DNA of 64,000 nucleotides from Ignavibacteriales bacterium (GTDB taxonomy: Bacteria; Bacteroidota; Ignavibacteria; Ignavibacteriales; Ignavibacteriaceae): contig DPRR01000021.1 of NCBI GenBank assembly GCA_003538625.1, positions 24,064 to 88,063 of the forward strand, read 5' to 3'. The position numbers and the translations under genes are program-made. Below the pieces are notes generated by a model. That model saw nothing but the letters and a program-made list of their open reading frames with translations, made no database searches and was not told where the DNA came from. This document shows, piece by piece, positions 1 to 9,628 of the stretch (positions are counted from its first letter, which is position 1; every line of letters begins with the position of its first letter).

Positions 1-782
1 AACGAATTGTTAGTTGTCTGATAGTTTGGTGAAAATACCACACCTTGCACTGTAACAGTATCACCTAATCTATCAGGAACAAAATCGTTATTAAGATCCT
101 CTATTGCCTGAGCTATAGAAATCAGAGAGGAACTTCCGCCTGCAAGCACCTCAAAATAATCAAATCCGACGTAATCAGTTTCAGAACCTGATACTCCGCC
201 ATTTGTTGAATAGTATTTGATTCCAAATCTAACTGTTCCTGTAGTTGGGAAGTACCCTACGAATTGCTGCCAACCTGTTGTAGATCCATCAAAGGAAGCT
301 AATTGAACATCAAATGCAGCACCGGTGGTTCCACCAGTAGTTGATACCCAAACTTCAAGATGGTCAGGGTATGTACTGCCGTCAGGTGAACGATGCCAGA
401 ATTTTAATGTATCACCAGTGGCAACAGTAACAGTTGGAGATATTAACCATTGATTCATAATCAAACCATTAGCTCCATTATAATTCATTCCGATATAGCC
501 ATCAGTTGGTCCTTCATAAGCATTAAATACTGCAGGGTTTCCTTGGAAAACCGTAGTCGTGCCGCCACCATCAACATTATCAAATGCCCAGCCTCTGGCT
601 TGAATTCCAGTTAATGTATTATCACCATTCATATCGTCCAGGTAAATGGCATTCAAACCATCCGAGTTGTGTTGGATTGGCATCCATGTATCAACCATAT
701 TTGTTCTGCTTGCATTATCCTGGGAAAATGTAGAAACAGAAATTAAACATAGTGAGAAAAATAAGAGAATAGCTCTTTTCAT
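1..782 (-). CDS. Secreted choice-of-anchor protein, C-terminus cut off by window edge
   Basis: Reading from an ATG at 782 downwards, the frame stays open to the window edge (259 full codons), so the gene is partial at its 3' end. The start is supported by an AAGGAG ribosome site about 7 bases upstream. Residues 1-20 (MKRAILLFFSLCLISVSTFS) form a signal peptide. The next ~200 residues are Gly/Thr/Asn-rich with motifs such as LKFWHRSPDG and TDYVGFDYFEV, which resemble the choice-of-anchor J (cleaved-adhesin type) lectin-like fold. The visible end, with DRLGDTVTVQG, resembles the OB-fold-like segment found in secreted nuclease-type proteins; this is a weak inference. A T9SS sorting domain would be expected beyond the edge, as in the next two genes. 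Likely exported or surface-attached; substrate unknown. Confidence 0.7.
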   Translation of the reverse strand, partial: MKRAILLFFSLCLISVSTFSQDNASRTNMVDTWMPIQHNSDGLNAIYLDDMNGDNTLTGIQARGWAFDNVDGGGTTTVFQGNPAVFNAYEGPTDGYIGMNYNGANGLIMNQWLISPTVTVATGDTLKFWHRSPDGSTYPDHLEVWVSTTGGTTGAAFDVQLASFDGSTTGWQQFVGYFPTTGTVRFGIKYYSTNGGVSGSETDYVGFDYFEVLAGGSSSLISIAQAIEDLNNDFVPDRLGDTVTVQGVVFSPNYQTTNNS

Positions 783-980
783 AAGTACTCCTTGCTTTAA
801 GTTTTAGAAATGCTGTTTAGAGTGTCTAAGCAGATAATATAATTTATTAAATTATTCATTCAACACTTGGCAAAATGTAAATAATATTTAACAAACACAA
901 TATTTTTTAATTAAAATATTATCTATATGCAACACGTTAATTATTAATAATCATTTACAGCTTTAAATTCATAAAATTAA

Positions 981-1017
981 TTAATAAAAAAAGCCCCGCA
1001 TATTTCAGCGGGGCTTT
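981..1017 (-). terminator. Rho-independent terminator of the 730-aa surface protein gene
   Basis: A perfect 10-bp stem (990-999 with 1008-1017, GC-rich core GCCCCGC) and an 8-base loop is followed on the minus strand by seven T residues (complement of 986-992). It lies about 30 bases after the stop at 1046. An identical copy sits behind the neighbouring gene at 3351-3383. Confidence 0.9.
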
Positions 1018-1605
1018 GTAATTATCAACTATTATGATGACCGAATTACTTCGTTAATATCATCTTCTTTACTGAACTGAATTTCTGTCCGTCTACTCCA
1101 TCTGCATCTATTCGGTAGAAATATACACCACTGTTTAATGAACTTGCATTGAAGCTTACTTTCTGGCTTCCTGCTGACATCTGTCCATTTATCAATGTCG
1201 CTACTTCCTGTCCTAATACATCAAATATCTTTAAGCTTACTTTACTATCTACTGCTAAGCTAAAGTTTATTGTTGTACTTGGATTGAATGGATTTGGATA
1301 GTTCTGACCAAGTGCGAATTCTTTTACACCTATTACTTCTACTTCTATTGTATTTGAGTATTCAAATGTTCCGTTGAAGTCTACTTGTTTTAATCTGTAG
1401 GTGTAATTTCCTGATGCTACATTCTGATCAACAAATGAGTAGTGCTGTAGTTCTGTTGTTGTTCCGTGACCTGCAACAAATCCTACTGTTTCATATGCAC
1501 TTCCGTTGCTTCTTTCTACCTGGAAGCCGCTGTTGTTTGTTTCCGTTGCGGTTGACCAGTTTAGGTTTATGTTGTTAACATTTACTGCTGCACTGAATGA
1601 TGTTA
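985..1605. repeat. Direct repeat copy 1: sorting-domain cassette plus terminator
   Basis: About 620 bases match 3351-3971 in the same orientation with roughly ten mismatches by eye. The repeat covers the terminator, the 3' non-coding tail and the coding sequence for the Fn3-like and T9SS sorting region of the upstream-reading gene. Similarity continues at a lower level further into the genes (the FTAGTGNWTITNDGG region). Confidence 0.9.
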
Positions 1606-3238
1606 ATTCTACCGGAACTATATCACTAGCACAAACTTTAAAGTTATCAACTGCCCACCACCAATCCCAGCCCGGTTGAACAGTTCTAATTCTTACGTGA
1701 ACAGTAGGCTGCAATGCTGCTATTGAAGTAATATCAACGAATTCGTGAGTATTTCTTACATCTGTAACATCAAATGTTCTTACTGCTGTCCATATTGTTC
1801 CATCAGTACTTACTTCTACGTATGCAAAGTCATCTGCATCAATTGCCTGCCAGTCATTATCGAATTCAATATAGGCAGTTAAATAATTTGAGAAGTCGAA
1901 TACGGTATTTATTGTTGCGGTGGATAATAAAGTAGTACCACTACCACATGCATCTACGTCAGCTGCAAGAACATTGCCTTGCGCTGTTACAGGAAGCGTA
2001 TATTCACTTGCCTGATGAATTTCAAATACACAAGTTCCGCCATCATTAGTTATGGTCCAGTTGCCTGTTCCTGCTGTAAAATCATCTTCCCAGCAGAATA
2101 AATTTGGATCCTGTACTGTTCTGAATTTCCAAGTTGGTCCGGAAACGTTACAGGTATCATTCTTGCCAACTACTCTCCAGCCGTACGTAGTGAAATAATT
2201 TAGTGGACCAGGAATAGCTAAAGTTGTCACTGGAGCACCAGAGTATACTAATGAAAGATTTGGGAAAACTCCGAAGTAAACATCGATGGAAGTAATGCCG
2301 GAAGCGTTTGTCCATGTAGCATTTCCAGGATTGATGCCTACATCAACTGTACCATCAGCTGGACTCGGGTTGCCTGGTTGTCCAATCGGGCAAGGTGGTC
2401 CGCATTGTCCGTCAATTCCGAATGATGTAATTTCGACTGCGCCCCAGCTTAAGACTAGAGTTGTTGTACCAGAAGTTAAATTTGCAGTTCTCAACTCACC
2501 GGCACCTGCTGTATTATTATAAGCAGCTAAATACAAAGTATTTGTTGCATAATCAAAATCAGCATCCTGAGCAAAGTTTGCATCAAAACCCAAAGGTCCT
2601 AATACCGTACCGGCTCCGGTAGATGTATTAATACTTAAAAGCTGATCACCAACAATATCAACACCGTAAGCAGCTCCATCACAATTAATGGCAACTGCGA
2701 TTAAACCAGCACTATTAGTGACGGTGCCAACTAATGTTGCTACGCGAGTTCCCAAATTAATTGTATATAATTCAGATGTAGTAATGTTGGTTGAACCAAG
2801 ATACATGGTCGAATTAGAAGCATTCCAAGCCAAAGAAGTTATTGTTTGACCTGCAGTTACACCGGTAATAGTTCCAAGAACAGTTTCTGCGCCTGTCGCA
2901 ACATTAACAGTCATTAAAGTATTGGTAGATCTAACGGCATAAAAGGTACCCGTACCGTCAAAGTCTCCACCTTGATGTAAAGTACCACCAGTAGGACCAA
3001 CTAATGTTAATGCACCACCTGGGATATCAACACTGTACCATTGATTACCAATTCCATCTGCACCGTAACCGGTCGTAAGTCCTTCAATTGGCGGATTATG
3101 TAAATTCAGTTTCCCATTGGAAACAGCATTTGGATCCAGACCGATTGAGTGCTGTGTTTTTTGTGCCATAATATTCATATTGAATATTAATGCTAAGAGC
3201 ACTACAAGCACAGAAAAATGTTGAAAAGATTTCTGCAT
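1046..3238 (-). CDS. T9SS type A sorting domain surface protein with beta-propeller-like N-terminus
   Basis: This 730-residue protein starts with a signal peptide (~1-25) and has a strong AGGAGG ribosome site. Residues ~50-280 hold repeating short blades of the form 'YxVNxxTGAxTxLG', suggesting a secreted beta-propeller; binding target unknown. Residues ~285-380 form an Ig/Fn3-like module (NPSPADGTVDV, TYGWRVVGKNDTC). Residues ~385-545 are a jelly-roll-like choice-of-anchor segment (DDFTAGTGNWTITNDGG). An Fn3-like linker follows (~548-640), then the sorting domain with QNYPNPFNPSTTINFSL and a C-terminal KKMILTK. In this family the last ~80 residues direct export by the type IX system and are normally removed at the cell surface. 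It is a paralogue of the next gene upstream, with an almost identical C-terminal half. Confidence 0.9.
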   Translation of the reverse strand: MQKSFQHFSVLVVLLALIFNMNIMAQKTQHSIGLDPNAVSNGKLNLHNPPIEGLTTGYGADGIGNQWYSVDIPGGALTLVGPTGGTLHQGGDFDGTGTFYAVRSTNTLMTVNVATGAETVLGTITGVTAGQTITSLAWNASNSTMYLGSTNITTSELYTINLGTRVATLVGTVTNSAGLIAVAINCDGAAYGVDIVGDQLLSINTSTGAGTVLGPLGFDANFAQDADFDYATNTLYLAAYNNTAGAGELRTANLTSGTTTLVLSWGAVEITSFGIDGQCGPPCPIGQPGNPSPADGTVDVGINPGNATWTNASGITSIDVYFGVFPNLSLVYSGAPVTTLAIPGPLNYFTTYGWRVVGKNDTCNVSGPTWKFRTVQDPNLFCWEDDFTAGTGNWTITNDGGTCVFEIHQASEYTLPVTAQGNVLAADVDACGSGTTLLSTATINTVFDFSNYLTAYIEFDNDWQAIDADDFAYVEVSTDGTIWTAVRTFDVTDVRNTHEFVDITSIAALQPTVHVRIRTVQPGWDWWWAVDNFKVCASDIVPVELTSFSAAVNVNNINLNWSTATETNNSGFQVERSNGSAYETVGFVAGHGTTTELQHYSFVDQNVASGNYTYRLKQVDFNGTFEYSNTIEVEVIGVKEFALGQNYPNPFNPSTTINFSLAVDSKVSLKIFDVLGQEVATLINGQMSAGSQKVSFNASSLNSGVYFYRIDADGVDGQKFSSVKKMILTK

Positions 3239-3350
3239 AAATGAACCTCCTGATTGATTAGTGGGTATAGAATTAATTAAGGAACGAACTAGTTAAGTAA
3301 CATTAAAAAAAATATTTCTATAGAACAAGAAATATTTAAACTATTTTTTT

Positions 3351-3383
3351 TAAAAAAAGCCCCGCATATTTCAGCGGGGCTTT
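3351..3383 (-). terminator. Rho-independent terminator of the second surface protein gene
   Basis: Same hairpin as at 981-1017: stem 3356-3365 with 3374-3383, loop of 8, and a minus-strand T run from the complement of 3352-3358. It lies ~28 bases beyond the stop at 3412. Confidence 0.9.
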
Positions 3384-3971
3384 GTAATTATCAACTATTA
3401 TGATGACCGAATTACTTCGTTAATATCATCTTCTTTACTGAACTGAATTTCTGTCCGTCTACTCCATCTGCATCTATTCGATAGAAATATACTCCACTGT
3501 TTAATGAACTTGCATTGAAGCTTACTTTCTGGCTTCCTGCTGACATCTGTCCATTTATCAATGTTGCTACTTCCTGTCCTAATACATCAAATATCTTTAA
3601 GCTTACTTTACTATCTACTGCCAAGCTAAAGTTTATTGTTGTACTTGGATTGAATGGATTTGGATAGTTCTGACCAAGTGCGAATTCTTTTACACCTATT
3701 ACTTCCACTTCTATTGTATTTGAGTATTCAAATGTTCCGTTGAAGTCTACTTGTTTTAATCTGTAGGTGTAATTTCCTGCTGCCACATTCTGATCAACAA
3801 ATGAGTAGTTCTGTAGTTCTGTTGTTGTTCCGTGACCTGCAACAAATCCTACTGTTTCATATGCACTTCCATTGCTTCTTTCTACCTGGAAGCCGCTGTT
3901 GTTTGTTTCCGTTGCGGTTGACCAGTTTAGGTTTATGTTGTTAACATTTACTGCTGCACTAAATGATGTTA
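3351..3971. repeat. Direct repeat copy 2: sorting-domain cassette plus terminator
   Basis: This is the partner of 985-1605, offset by 2366 bases. Identity extends past the stop codon through the non-coding tail and terminator. That points to recent duplication or gene conversion rather than protein-level constraint alone. Confidence 0.9.
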
Positions 3972-5652
3972 ACTCAACTGGAATAAAATCAGTGGCAATA
4001 ACTTTTATGTTATCAACTGCCCACCACCAATCCCAGCCTGGTTGGATTGTACGTAATCTTAATTGGAATGATTGCAATGCAACAACGCCGGTAATATCTA
4101 AAACTTCGTGAGTGTTTCTTACATCAGTAATATCAAAAGTTCTTACAGCCGTCCACGTTGTTCCACCATCTACACTAACTTCAACATAGCTGAAATCAGC
4201 TGCATCAATTGCCTGCCAGTCATTATCAAATTCCAAGGTAACAGTTGCATAGTTTGATGCATCAATTGGATTTGTAACAGTTGCCGTAGAAAGTGTAGTT
4301 GTACCACTACCGCATGCATCTGCATCTGCAGCTAGAACATTACCTAGCGCAGTTGCAGGTAATGTATATTCGCTTGCCTGATGGATTTCAAATACACAGG
4401 TTCCACCATCATTTGTTATTGTCCAGTTACCTGTTCCTGCAGTAAAATCATCTTCAAATAATGTAACCAAATTCGGATTATCTTCGGTAGTAAATGACCA
4501 GGTAGCTACCGGAGCACCACTGCAAGTATCATTTTTATCAACGACTCTCCATTGGTATGTTGTTGAATAATTTAGAGGAGCCGGTATGGCTAATGATGTT
4601 ATTGGAGCTCCAGAATATACTGAAACAACATTACCAGAAGGACCAAAAAATACTTCAACCTGTGTTGTACCGGCACCGTTTGTCCAGGTAGCATTTCCAG
4701 GAGCTGTGATGCTTACACCTGTTGTACCATCAGCAGGACTTGGGTTTGAAGCTGGAACTACCGGACATGGAGCACCAGTTGTTGTTAATTCATAAGCAAA
4801 TAATCTGTCAGGTGTACCTTGTAACAATCCACCAATTGATGCTTTACCTGAAACAAGGCCTTCAGTAATAAAAAGACCACCAGCAATTGCGGCTGTTTGA
4901 CCAACACCGATATCAGTTATTACATCGTGCTGCAATCCGGTTGGAAGACCAGTTGAAGGATTGACCTGTACAATGTTTTGCGGAGTTCCTGCTCCAGCTC
5001 CCTGTCCCCAAAACCATACAAAAGGTCCACCGGGAGAATAACCATCATAAGCGGCACCATATACACTTGTAACACCTAAATTAGCATAAGTAAGTGTTGC
5101 AAGAACAGTACCAGTCATACTGATCAACTGTGGGTTAGTTGCAAAGTTACCAATCCAAAAACCACCTGCTCCAGCATTAGCGGTTGGATCATATGTAATA
5201 TATCTTACAGTTTGTGGTGCAGTGATAGTTCCAACTAAAGTTTTTGTAGTTGGATCAATAATCGCTATCGATGTAGTGTTTTGACCAGCATATAAAAATG
5301 TTCCATCATAAGTAAGACTTCTAACACCAGTAACGCCTGCAACAGAAAATTGTTCAATCAGTGCGCCTGCTGCTGTCCATCTATGTAAAAGGTTAGTTGC
5401 CCAACGAGAAGTCCAAAACTCTCCGACATTTGGCAAATAAATAGCAGCTGCATTACCTGCTGCTCCTGTAACAGTTGTCGCATCGTAATTTAACTGCACA
5501 TCCCAAATTGCTTCAGTAGTTGGATAACCAGGTTTAACCTCTTTTGTGATAAGGTTTGGGCTGACATCCTTACTATGCAGTGATTGTGAGAATAGAGTGT
5601 TCCCAAAAACGAGGACAAAAAGAATTGAAACAGTGAAAATTCTTTTTAACAT
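3412..5652 (-). CDS. T9SS type A sorting domain surface protein (paralogue of preceding gene)
   Basis: I place the start at the ATG at 5652 because a GGAGGTG site sits 5 bases upstream; a GTG two codons earlier lacks such spacing. The product is ~746 residues. A signal peptide (MLKRIFTVSILFVLVFG...) is followed by a propeller-like region (~45-290, with repeated 'TYDGTFLYAG', 'YDPTANAGAGGFWIGN' type strands). Next come an Ig/Fn3-like module containing NPSPADGTTGV and TYQWRVVDKNDTC, the choice-of-anchor segment shared with the neighbour, an Fn3-like linker and the T9SS sorting domain. The propeller halves of the two paralogues are only distantly alike while the C-terminal halves are nearly identical. 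Likely secreted or surface-anchored; its ligand cannot be read from the sequence. Confidence 0.9.
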   Translation of the reverse strand: MLKRIFTVSILFVLVFGNTLFSQSLHSKDVSPNLITKEVKPGYPTTEAIWDVQLNYDATTVTGAAGNAAAIYLPNVGEFWTSRWATNLLHRWTAAGALIEQFSVAGVTGVRSLTYDGTFLYAGQNTTSIAIIDPTTKTLVGTITAPQTVRYITYDPTANAGAGGFWIGNFATNPQLISMTGTVLATLTYANLGVTSVYGAAYDGYSPGGPFVWFWGQGAGAGTPQNIVQVNPSTGLPTGLQHDVITDIGVGQTAAIAGGLFITEGLVSGKASIGGLLQGTPDRLFAYELTTTGAPCPVVPASNPSPADGTTGVSITAPGNATWTNGAGTTQVEVFFGPSGNVVSVYSGAPITSLAIPAPLNYSTTYQWRVVDKNDTCSGAPVATWSFTTEDNPNLVTLFEDDFTAGTGNWTITNDGGTCVFEIHQASEYTLPATALGNVLAADADACGSGTTTLSTATVTNPIDASNYATVTLEFDNDWQAIDAADFSYVEVSVDGGTTWTAVRTFDITDVRNTHEVLDITGVVALQSFQLRLRTIQPGWDWWWAVDNIKVIATDFIPVELTSFSAAVNVNNINLNWSTATETNNSGFQVERSNGSAYETVGFVAGHGTTTELQNYSFVDQNVAAGNYTYRLKQVDFNGTFEYSNTIEVEVIGVKEFALGQNYPNPFNPSTTINFSLAVDSKVSLKIFDVLGQEVATLINGQMSAGSQKVSFNASSLNSGVYFYRIDADGVDGQKFSSVKKMILTK

Positions 5653-5819
5653 AAACACCTCCGAATGATTGATTAGTAAGAGTTAATAAATATTGTAAGA
5701 AAGACGGTTAGATTTTAATCAATTTTCTAATTTGACGCAAGTTTTTGTAGAAAAAAAATATTCTCAAAATCAACATACAATATTATGCCAACTTGTCACA
5801 AAATATTTAGGAATTTATT

Positions 5820-6308
5820 TTATTTGATCTTTTCATTCTTGCGTATCGATTCCTCAGATAAATTCTTTTTGTAATCAACAATTTTTTTCTGAATATCAGC
5901 CTCACCTGTACCTAAAATTTGAGCAGCCAATATACCTGCATTTTTAGCACCATTAATTGCAACTGTTGCAACAGGAACACCTGATGGCATTTGAACTATC
6001 GATAATAATGAATCCAATCCATCAAGAGATTTTGATTTAATTGGTACACCTATTACTGGAAGTGGAGTAAATGCAGCAGTAACACCTGGTAAATGTGCTG
6101 CTGCCCCTGCACCTGCAATTAAAACTTTCATTCCCTTTTCATGAGCATTGCTTGCATATTCAGCCAGTACATGAGGACTTCGATGAGCAGAAATAATCTT
6201 CATCTCATTTTTTATACCGAATTCATTCAAAATATCTGATGCCTCTTTCATAATCGAAAGATCAGAATCACTTCCCATTATTATTCCAACTTGAATTGTA
6301 TTTGACAT
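5820..6308 (-). CDS. purE: N5-carboxyaminoimidazole ribonucleotide mutase
   Basis: PurE class I converts N5-CAIR to CAIR in de novo purine synthesis. The 162-residue length is typical. The phosphate-binding MGSDSD near the N-terminus, the catalytic AHRSP (H in the first third) and the [11 protein letters not shown] segment are all visible. An AAAGG site precedes the ATG at 6308. It lies ~30 bases downstream of comEC on the same strand and may be co-transcribed. purK is not in the window. No anomalies. Confidence 0.97.
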   Translation of the reverse strand: MSNTIQVGIIMGSDSDLSIMKEASDILNEFGIKNEMKIISAHRSPHVLAEYASNAHEKGMKVLIAGAGAAAHLPGVTAAFTPLPVIGVPIKSKSLDGLDSLLSIVQMPSGVPVATVAINGAKNAGILAAQILGTGEADIQKKIVDYKKNLSEESIRKNEKIK

Positions 6309-6338
6309 TGTACACCTTTCTTTTATTAATTTATTTAT

Positions 6339-8732
6339 TTATTTCCAGTTAATTTTTTTAATTTCATTTCCGTTAGATTGTAAAAGAACAGCGCCTAACT
6401 CATCTGACCTATATATCTCTGATTTAAATCTAGTCAGAGAATTTATTACTGCTTCAGAAGGATGATTAAATTTATTTTTAATTCCAGCACTTATTAATGA
6501 AATTTTAGGCGTCACTAATTTTAAAAAAGCTTCCGAAGAACCAGTTATACTTCCGTGATGACCTACTTTTAACACATCTGAATCAAGCATAGTTCCAAAG
6601 TTAGCAGCCAAAAAATGCTCTGCCGGATATTCGCAATCCCCGGTAAATAAAAAAGAGGTATTTCCAAAAACCATTTTTATAACCCCGCTTCTATCATTGC
6701 TCGAAAAATTTTTGTATGCATAATTATAAGGATCATTCAAAAAATATAATTTTGTGTTTCCAACATCAATTGATGATTTATCATAAATATATGTCTTAAT
6801 CTTTTTTTTAGCTAAAAACTTTTCTAATCTTTTGGATTTTGACGAGCTATCCGGCAAAGGACGATAAATTTTTCTAATTTTATCATTATAAATTAGAGAA
6901 ATAAATCCGCCATAATGGTCAAGATCGAGATGCGATATAAATCCGTAATCAATTTTATCTATTCCAAAATAATCCAGTATTGGTGTAATAACGCGTTCAC
7001 CATTGTCTATAAAAGGATTTGCTTCACCTGCATCTATAAGTGCAGATTTACCATTCGGAAATTTTATCAGGAATGCATCACCCTGCCCGACATCAATCAT
7101 GAAAACATTTAACTTATTTTTTTCAAGTAAATCATTATTATCGAACTTTGAATAAACCAAAATTGATAATATTAAAATCAGCACCAATGATATTTTTACA
7201 ATCGACTTCCTGATCCTGTTTATGCAAAGAATTATTAAGGCTAATCCACTATAAAAAATTATTGCATCGTATAAAGAGTAATTTCTGACCCACAGAAATG
7301 AAAATTCTAGATTACCGGTAAAGCTAATAAATTTAATCATCCATCCGGTAACCAAATTATTTGTGACGGCAAAATAAATCGCAATTGAATATGAGATCAT
7401 TCCAGTGAAAATAGTTATAAATGCAATTCCGATAATAATTCCAATTGCAGGTATTACAAGTAGATTTGCAAATATTGAAATAACAGATAATTTACTGAAG
7501 TAAGCAAGTGTAAAAGGTAGTGTTCCTAATTGTGCGCTAATTGAAACTCCAATAAAAAGCAAGACATGCTCAATCCATTTATGCTTTAAATGATAAGCAT
7601 AAATTATTTTTTGAAAGTACGGGTACAAAATTCCTATGGCCAGAACGGCAGAGAATGATAATTGAAATCCCGGGTTATAAATTTCATTTGGATTAAGTAA
7701 TAAAATTATAAATGCGGCGATTGAAATTGAATTTATAAGATTTGTGCTTCTGTTAGTGAGAAACGCAATTATTATTATTATTGCCATCAACGTGGCGCGA
7801 AAAACTGATGGCGGTACACCGGTTATCAACATAAATCCTAATAAGCCAAGTATCGTAAGAAAAGATCTAAGGTATATCCCAAATCTTCCAAAAATGAAAA
7901 TGAAAATTATCAGTACATAACCAACGTGCAATCCCGATACAGCTAATATATGTACTACACCTGAATTAATAAATTCATCCTTTGTTTCAAAATCAATTTC
8001 ACTTCTATCTGCAAGTAATAAGCCTCTCAATAATCCGGCAGTTTGTAAATCTTGAAGATGATGAATAGTGTAATCAATCTTTTTTCGCAGCGAATGTAAA
8101 ACAGATTTTATATAATTTTTTTGATGTGATAGAATTTTAAGAGTATCAGTATCGTATGAAACAAACAGACCTGTAATACCTTTTGATTTTAGATACTTAT
8201 CATAATCAAATTCACCGGGATTTCTCTGTTCTCTTCCTTTTTGATAAGTGCCTGTCAAATATATTCTATTCCCGGCATTCAAGTCTGAATAAATTCTTGT
8301 CCGTTGAAGTGAATCGCCTCTGAATTTGCAAATTAGTTTATCATTCGAAGCGAATTTTTTATCATCCAAAAAGATTGAATCTACATATACTGTAAAAGCA
8401 ATTTCAAATGATCTCTCAAGTTCAACATCCTCCACTTCAGCATAAAGTTTCGCATTTTTTTCTTTTTGATAGTAGATCAGTGGAGAGGATATTTTTTTTT
8501 CTCCAAGCTTAGCTATTAATAAACCAAACAGAAAAGCCGTACCTACAAAAAGAACAATAGTAAGCATCCCTTTTGGGTAACGCCAAAATGATTTTGAGAG
8601 CATGTAAAATAAGATGGGCAATAAAAATAAAAGAGCAATGATGAGTAAGTTTAATTGGAATAACGGAAATGTTATAATTCCAATTATGAATGCAATGGTA
8701 ATTTTTATAAATGGAAAATCCTTCAAGTGCAA
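6339..8732 (-). CDS. comEC: ComEC/Rec2 family DNA uptake channel
   Basis: ComEC is the inner-membrane channel that moves single-stranded DNA into the cytoplasm during natural transformation. The 797-residue protein has the full three-part layout: N-terminal membrane/DUF4131 domain (~1-195), the multi-spanning Competence domain (~225-500, with LAVSGLHVGYV and GVPPSVFRATLMA), and a C-terminal metallo-beta-lactamase domain (~540-797). In the last, DVGQGDAFLI, SHLDLDHYGG (HxxxDH) and LKVGHHGS metal-site motifs are intact, so a functional nuclease-like domain is plausible. The start is a TTG at 8732, overlapping the upstream gene by 10 bases. No clear ribosome site decides the start, so it could lie a few codons downstream. 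No other competence genes are nearby. Confidence 0.95.
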   Translation of the reverse strand: MHLKDFPFIKITIAFIIGIITFPLFQLNLLIIALLFLLPILFYMLSKSFWRYPKGMLTIVLFVGTAFLFGLLIAKLGEKKISSPLIYYQKEKNAKLYAEVEDVELERSFEIAFTVYVDSIFLDDKKFASNDKLICKFRGDSLQRTRIYSDLNAGNRIYLTGTYQKGREQRNPGEFDYDKYLKSKGITGLFVSYDTDTLKILSHQKNYIKSVLHSLRKKIDYTIHHLQDLQTAGLLRGLLLADRSEIDFETKDEFINSGVVHILAVSGLHVGYVLIIFIFIFGRFGIYLRSFLTILGLLGFMLITGVPPSVFRATLMAIIIIIAFLTNRSTNLINSISIAAFIILLLNPNEIYNPGFQLSFSAVLAIGILYPYFQKIIYAYHLKHKWIEHVLLFIGVSISAQLGTLPFTLAYFSKLSVISIFANLLVIPAIGIIIGIAFITIFTGMISYSIAIYFAVTNNLVTGWMIKFISFTGNLEFSFLWVRNYSLYDAIIFYSGLALIILCINRIRKSIVKISLVLILILSILVYSKFDNNDLLEKNKLNVFMIDVGQGDAFLIKFPNGKSALIDAGEANPFIDNGERVITPILDYFGIDKIDYGFISHLDLDHYGGFISLIYNDKIRKIYRPLPDSSSKSKRLEKFLAKKKIKTYIYDKSSIDVGNTKLYFLNDPYNYAYKNFSSNDRSGVIKMVFGNTSFLFTGDCEYPAEHFLAANFGTMLDSDVLKVGHHGSITGSSEAFLKLVTPKISLISAGIKNKFNHPSEAVINSLTRFKSEIYRSDELGAVLLQSNGNEIKKINWK

Positions 8733-9628
8733 AATTTTAAAATTGATGGTTTAATATCAGTTAAATTTTTTATACTCTCAGCAATTTCTGCTGCATATTT
8801 TCCTGCAGTAATTGTTAATGCAGGATTTAACGTATGTGTTTTTACAGATAAATCTTCAAAATTTCCATGATCTGAACAGATTACCAAAGTTAATTCTTGC
8901 TTTTGTAGTTCGGATAAAATCGTAAATAAAAATCTATCAAGATTATTATAAATTAAATCAAACTCATCCGCAATTCTTCCATGTCCTAAATGATCAGTTA
9001 AATAAAATTCATATAATGTAAAATCATTGTTGCCTGCTATTCTTAATAACCTTCTAGCTGCGGTTTCGGCTTTAATCACTTTCAAATGGTAATTTAATTT
9101 TAGATTCCATCTTTCATTTGTGATATCTGCAGTTAACGCTATACCTTGCCTGAGCTCAGTAACTGAATTTAATTTAAGATCTGACAGCCTGCAACTTAAA
9201 GCTGTAGTGCTCAATCTTGATTTTCCTGATTTAATATAATCAAAAAATATTTTTGGATAAGCATTAACAAAATATGAAGTTAGTTTTAAATCCTTATAAG
9301 TTTTAAAAATATTTTTTTCCGCAATTATTGGAATCGTTGTAGAATACGGGAAAGGACCAAAATGTTTACCAACAAATTGGGGTGCGTTAATTCCACAGAA
9401 TATAGAAACCTGTCCTGTTCCGCTTTGAGGTAATCCTTCAATTCCCAGACGGGCATCACTGGGAAAAACGAATACTCCATCTTTTTCTAAATATGGATTT
9501 TGCTTATGCGGAGTTTCTTTAAATATTTCTTTAAATATTTTAAATCCATATTTAAAGAATGGATTGTAATCATAATCTTTTTCACCAATACCAACCCCAT
9601 CTATAAAGATCATCAGAACACGACTCAA
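8723..9628 (-). CDS. Phosphoglyceromutase/alkaline-phosphatase-superfamily metalloenzyme
   Basis: This 301-residue protein has the metal-binding N-terminus FIDGVGIGEKDYD, a central SGTGQVS (position of the nucleophilic Ser/Thr in the superfamily), and C-terminal DHLGHGR and CSDHGNFEDLS motifs that bind the second metal. These are the hallmarks of the cofactor-independent phosphoglycerate mutase / alkaline phosphatase fold, but at 301 residues it is too short for iPGM, which is about 510. The substrate is unknown; it may be a phosphotransferase or hydrolase. The annotated TTG start at 9628 directly follows the dtd stop; an ATG at 9613 is an alternative. The 3' end overlaps comEC by 10 bases, so dtd, this gene and comEC are probably co-translated. 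Confidence 0.85.
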   Translation of the reverse strand: MSRVLMIFIDGVGIGEKDYDYNPFFKYGFKIFKEIFKETPHKQNPYLEKDGVFVFPSDARLGIEGLPQSGTGQVSIFCGINAPQFVGKHFGPFPYSTTIPIIAEKNIFKTYKDLKLTSYFVNAYPKIFFDYIKSGKSRLSTTALSCRLSDLKLNSVTELRQGIALTADITNERWNLKLNYHLKVIKAETAARRLLRIAGNNDFTLYEFYLTDHLGHGRIADEFDLIYNNLDRFLFTILSELQKQELTLVICSDHGNFEDLSVKTHTLNPALTITAGKYAAEIAESIKNLTDIKPSILKFCT

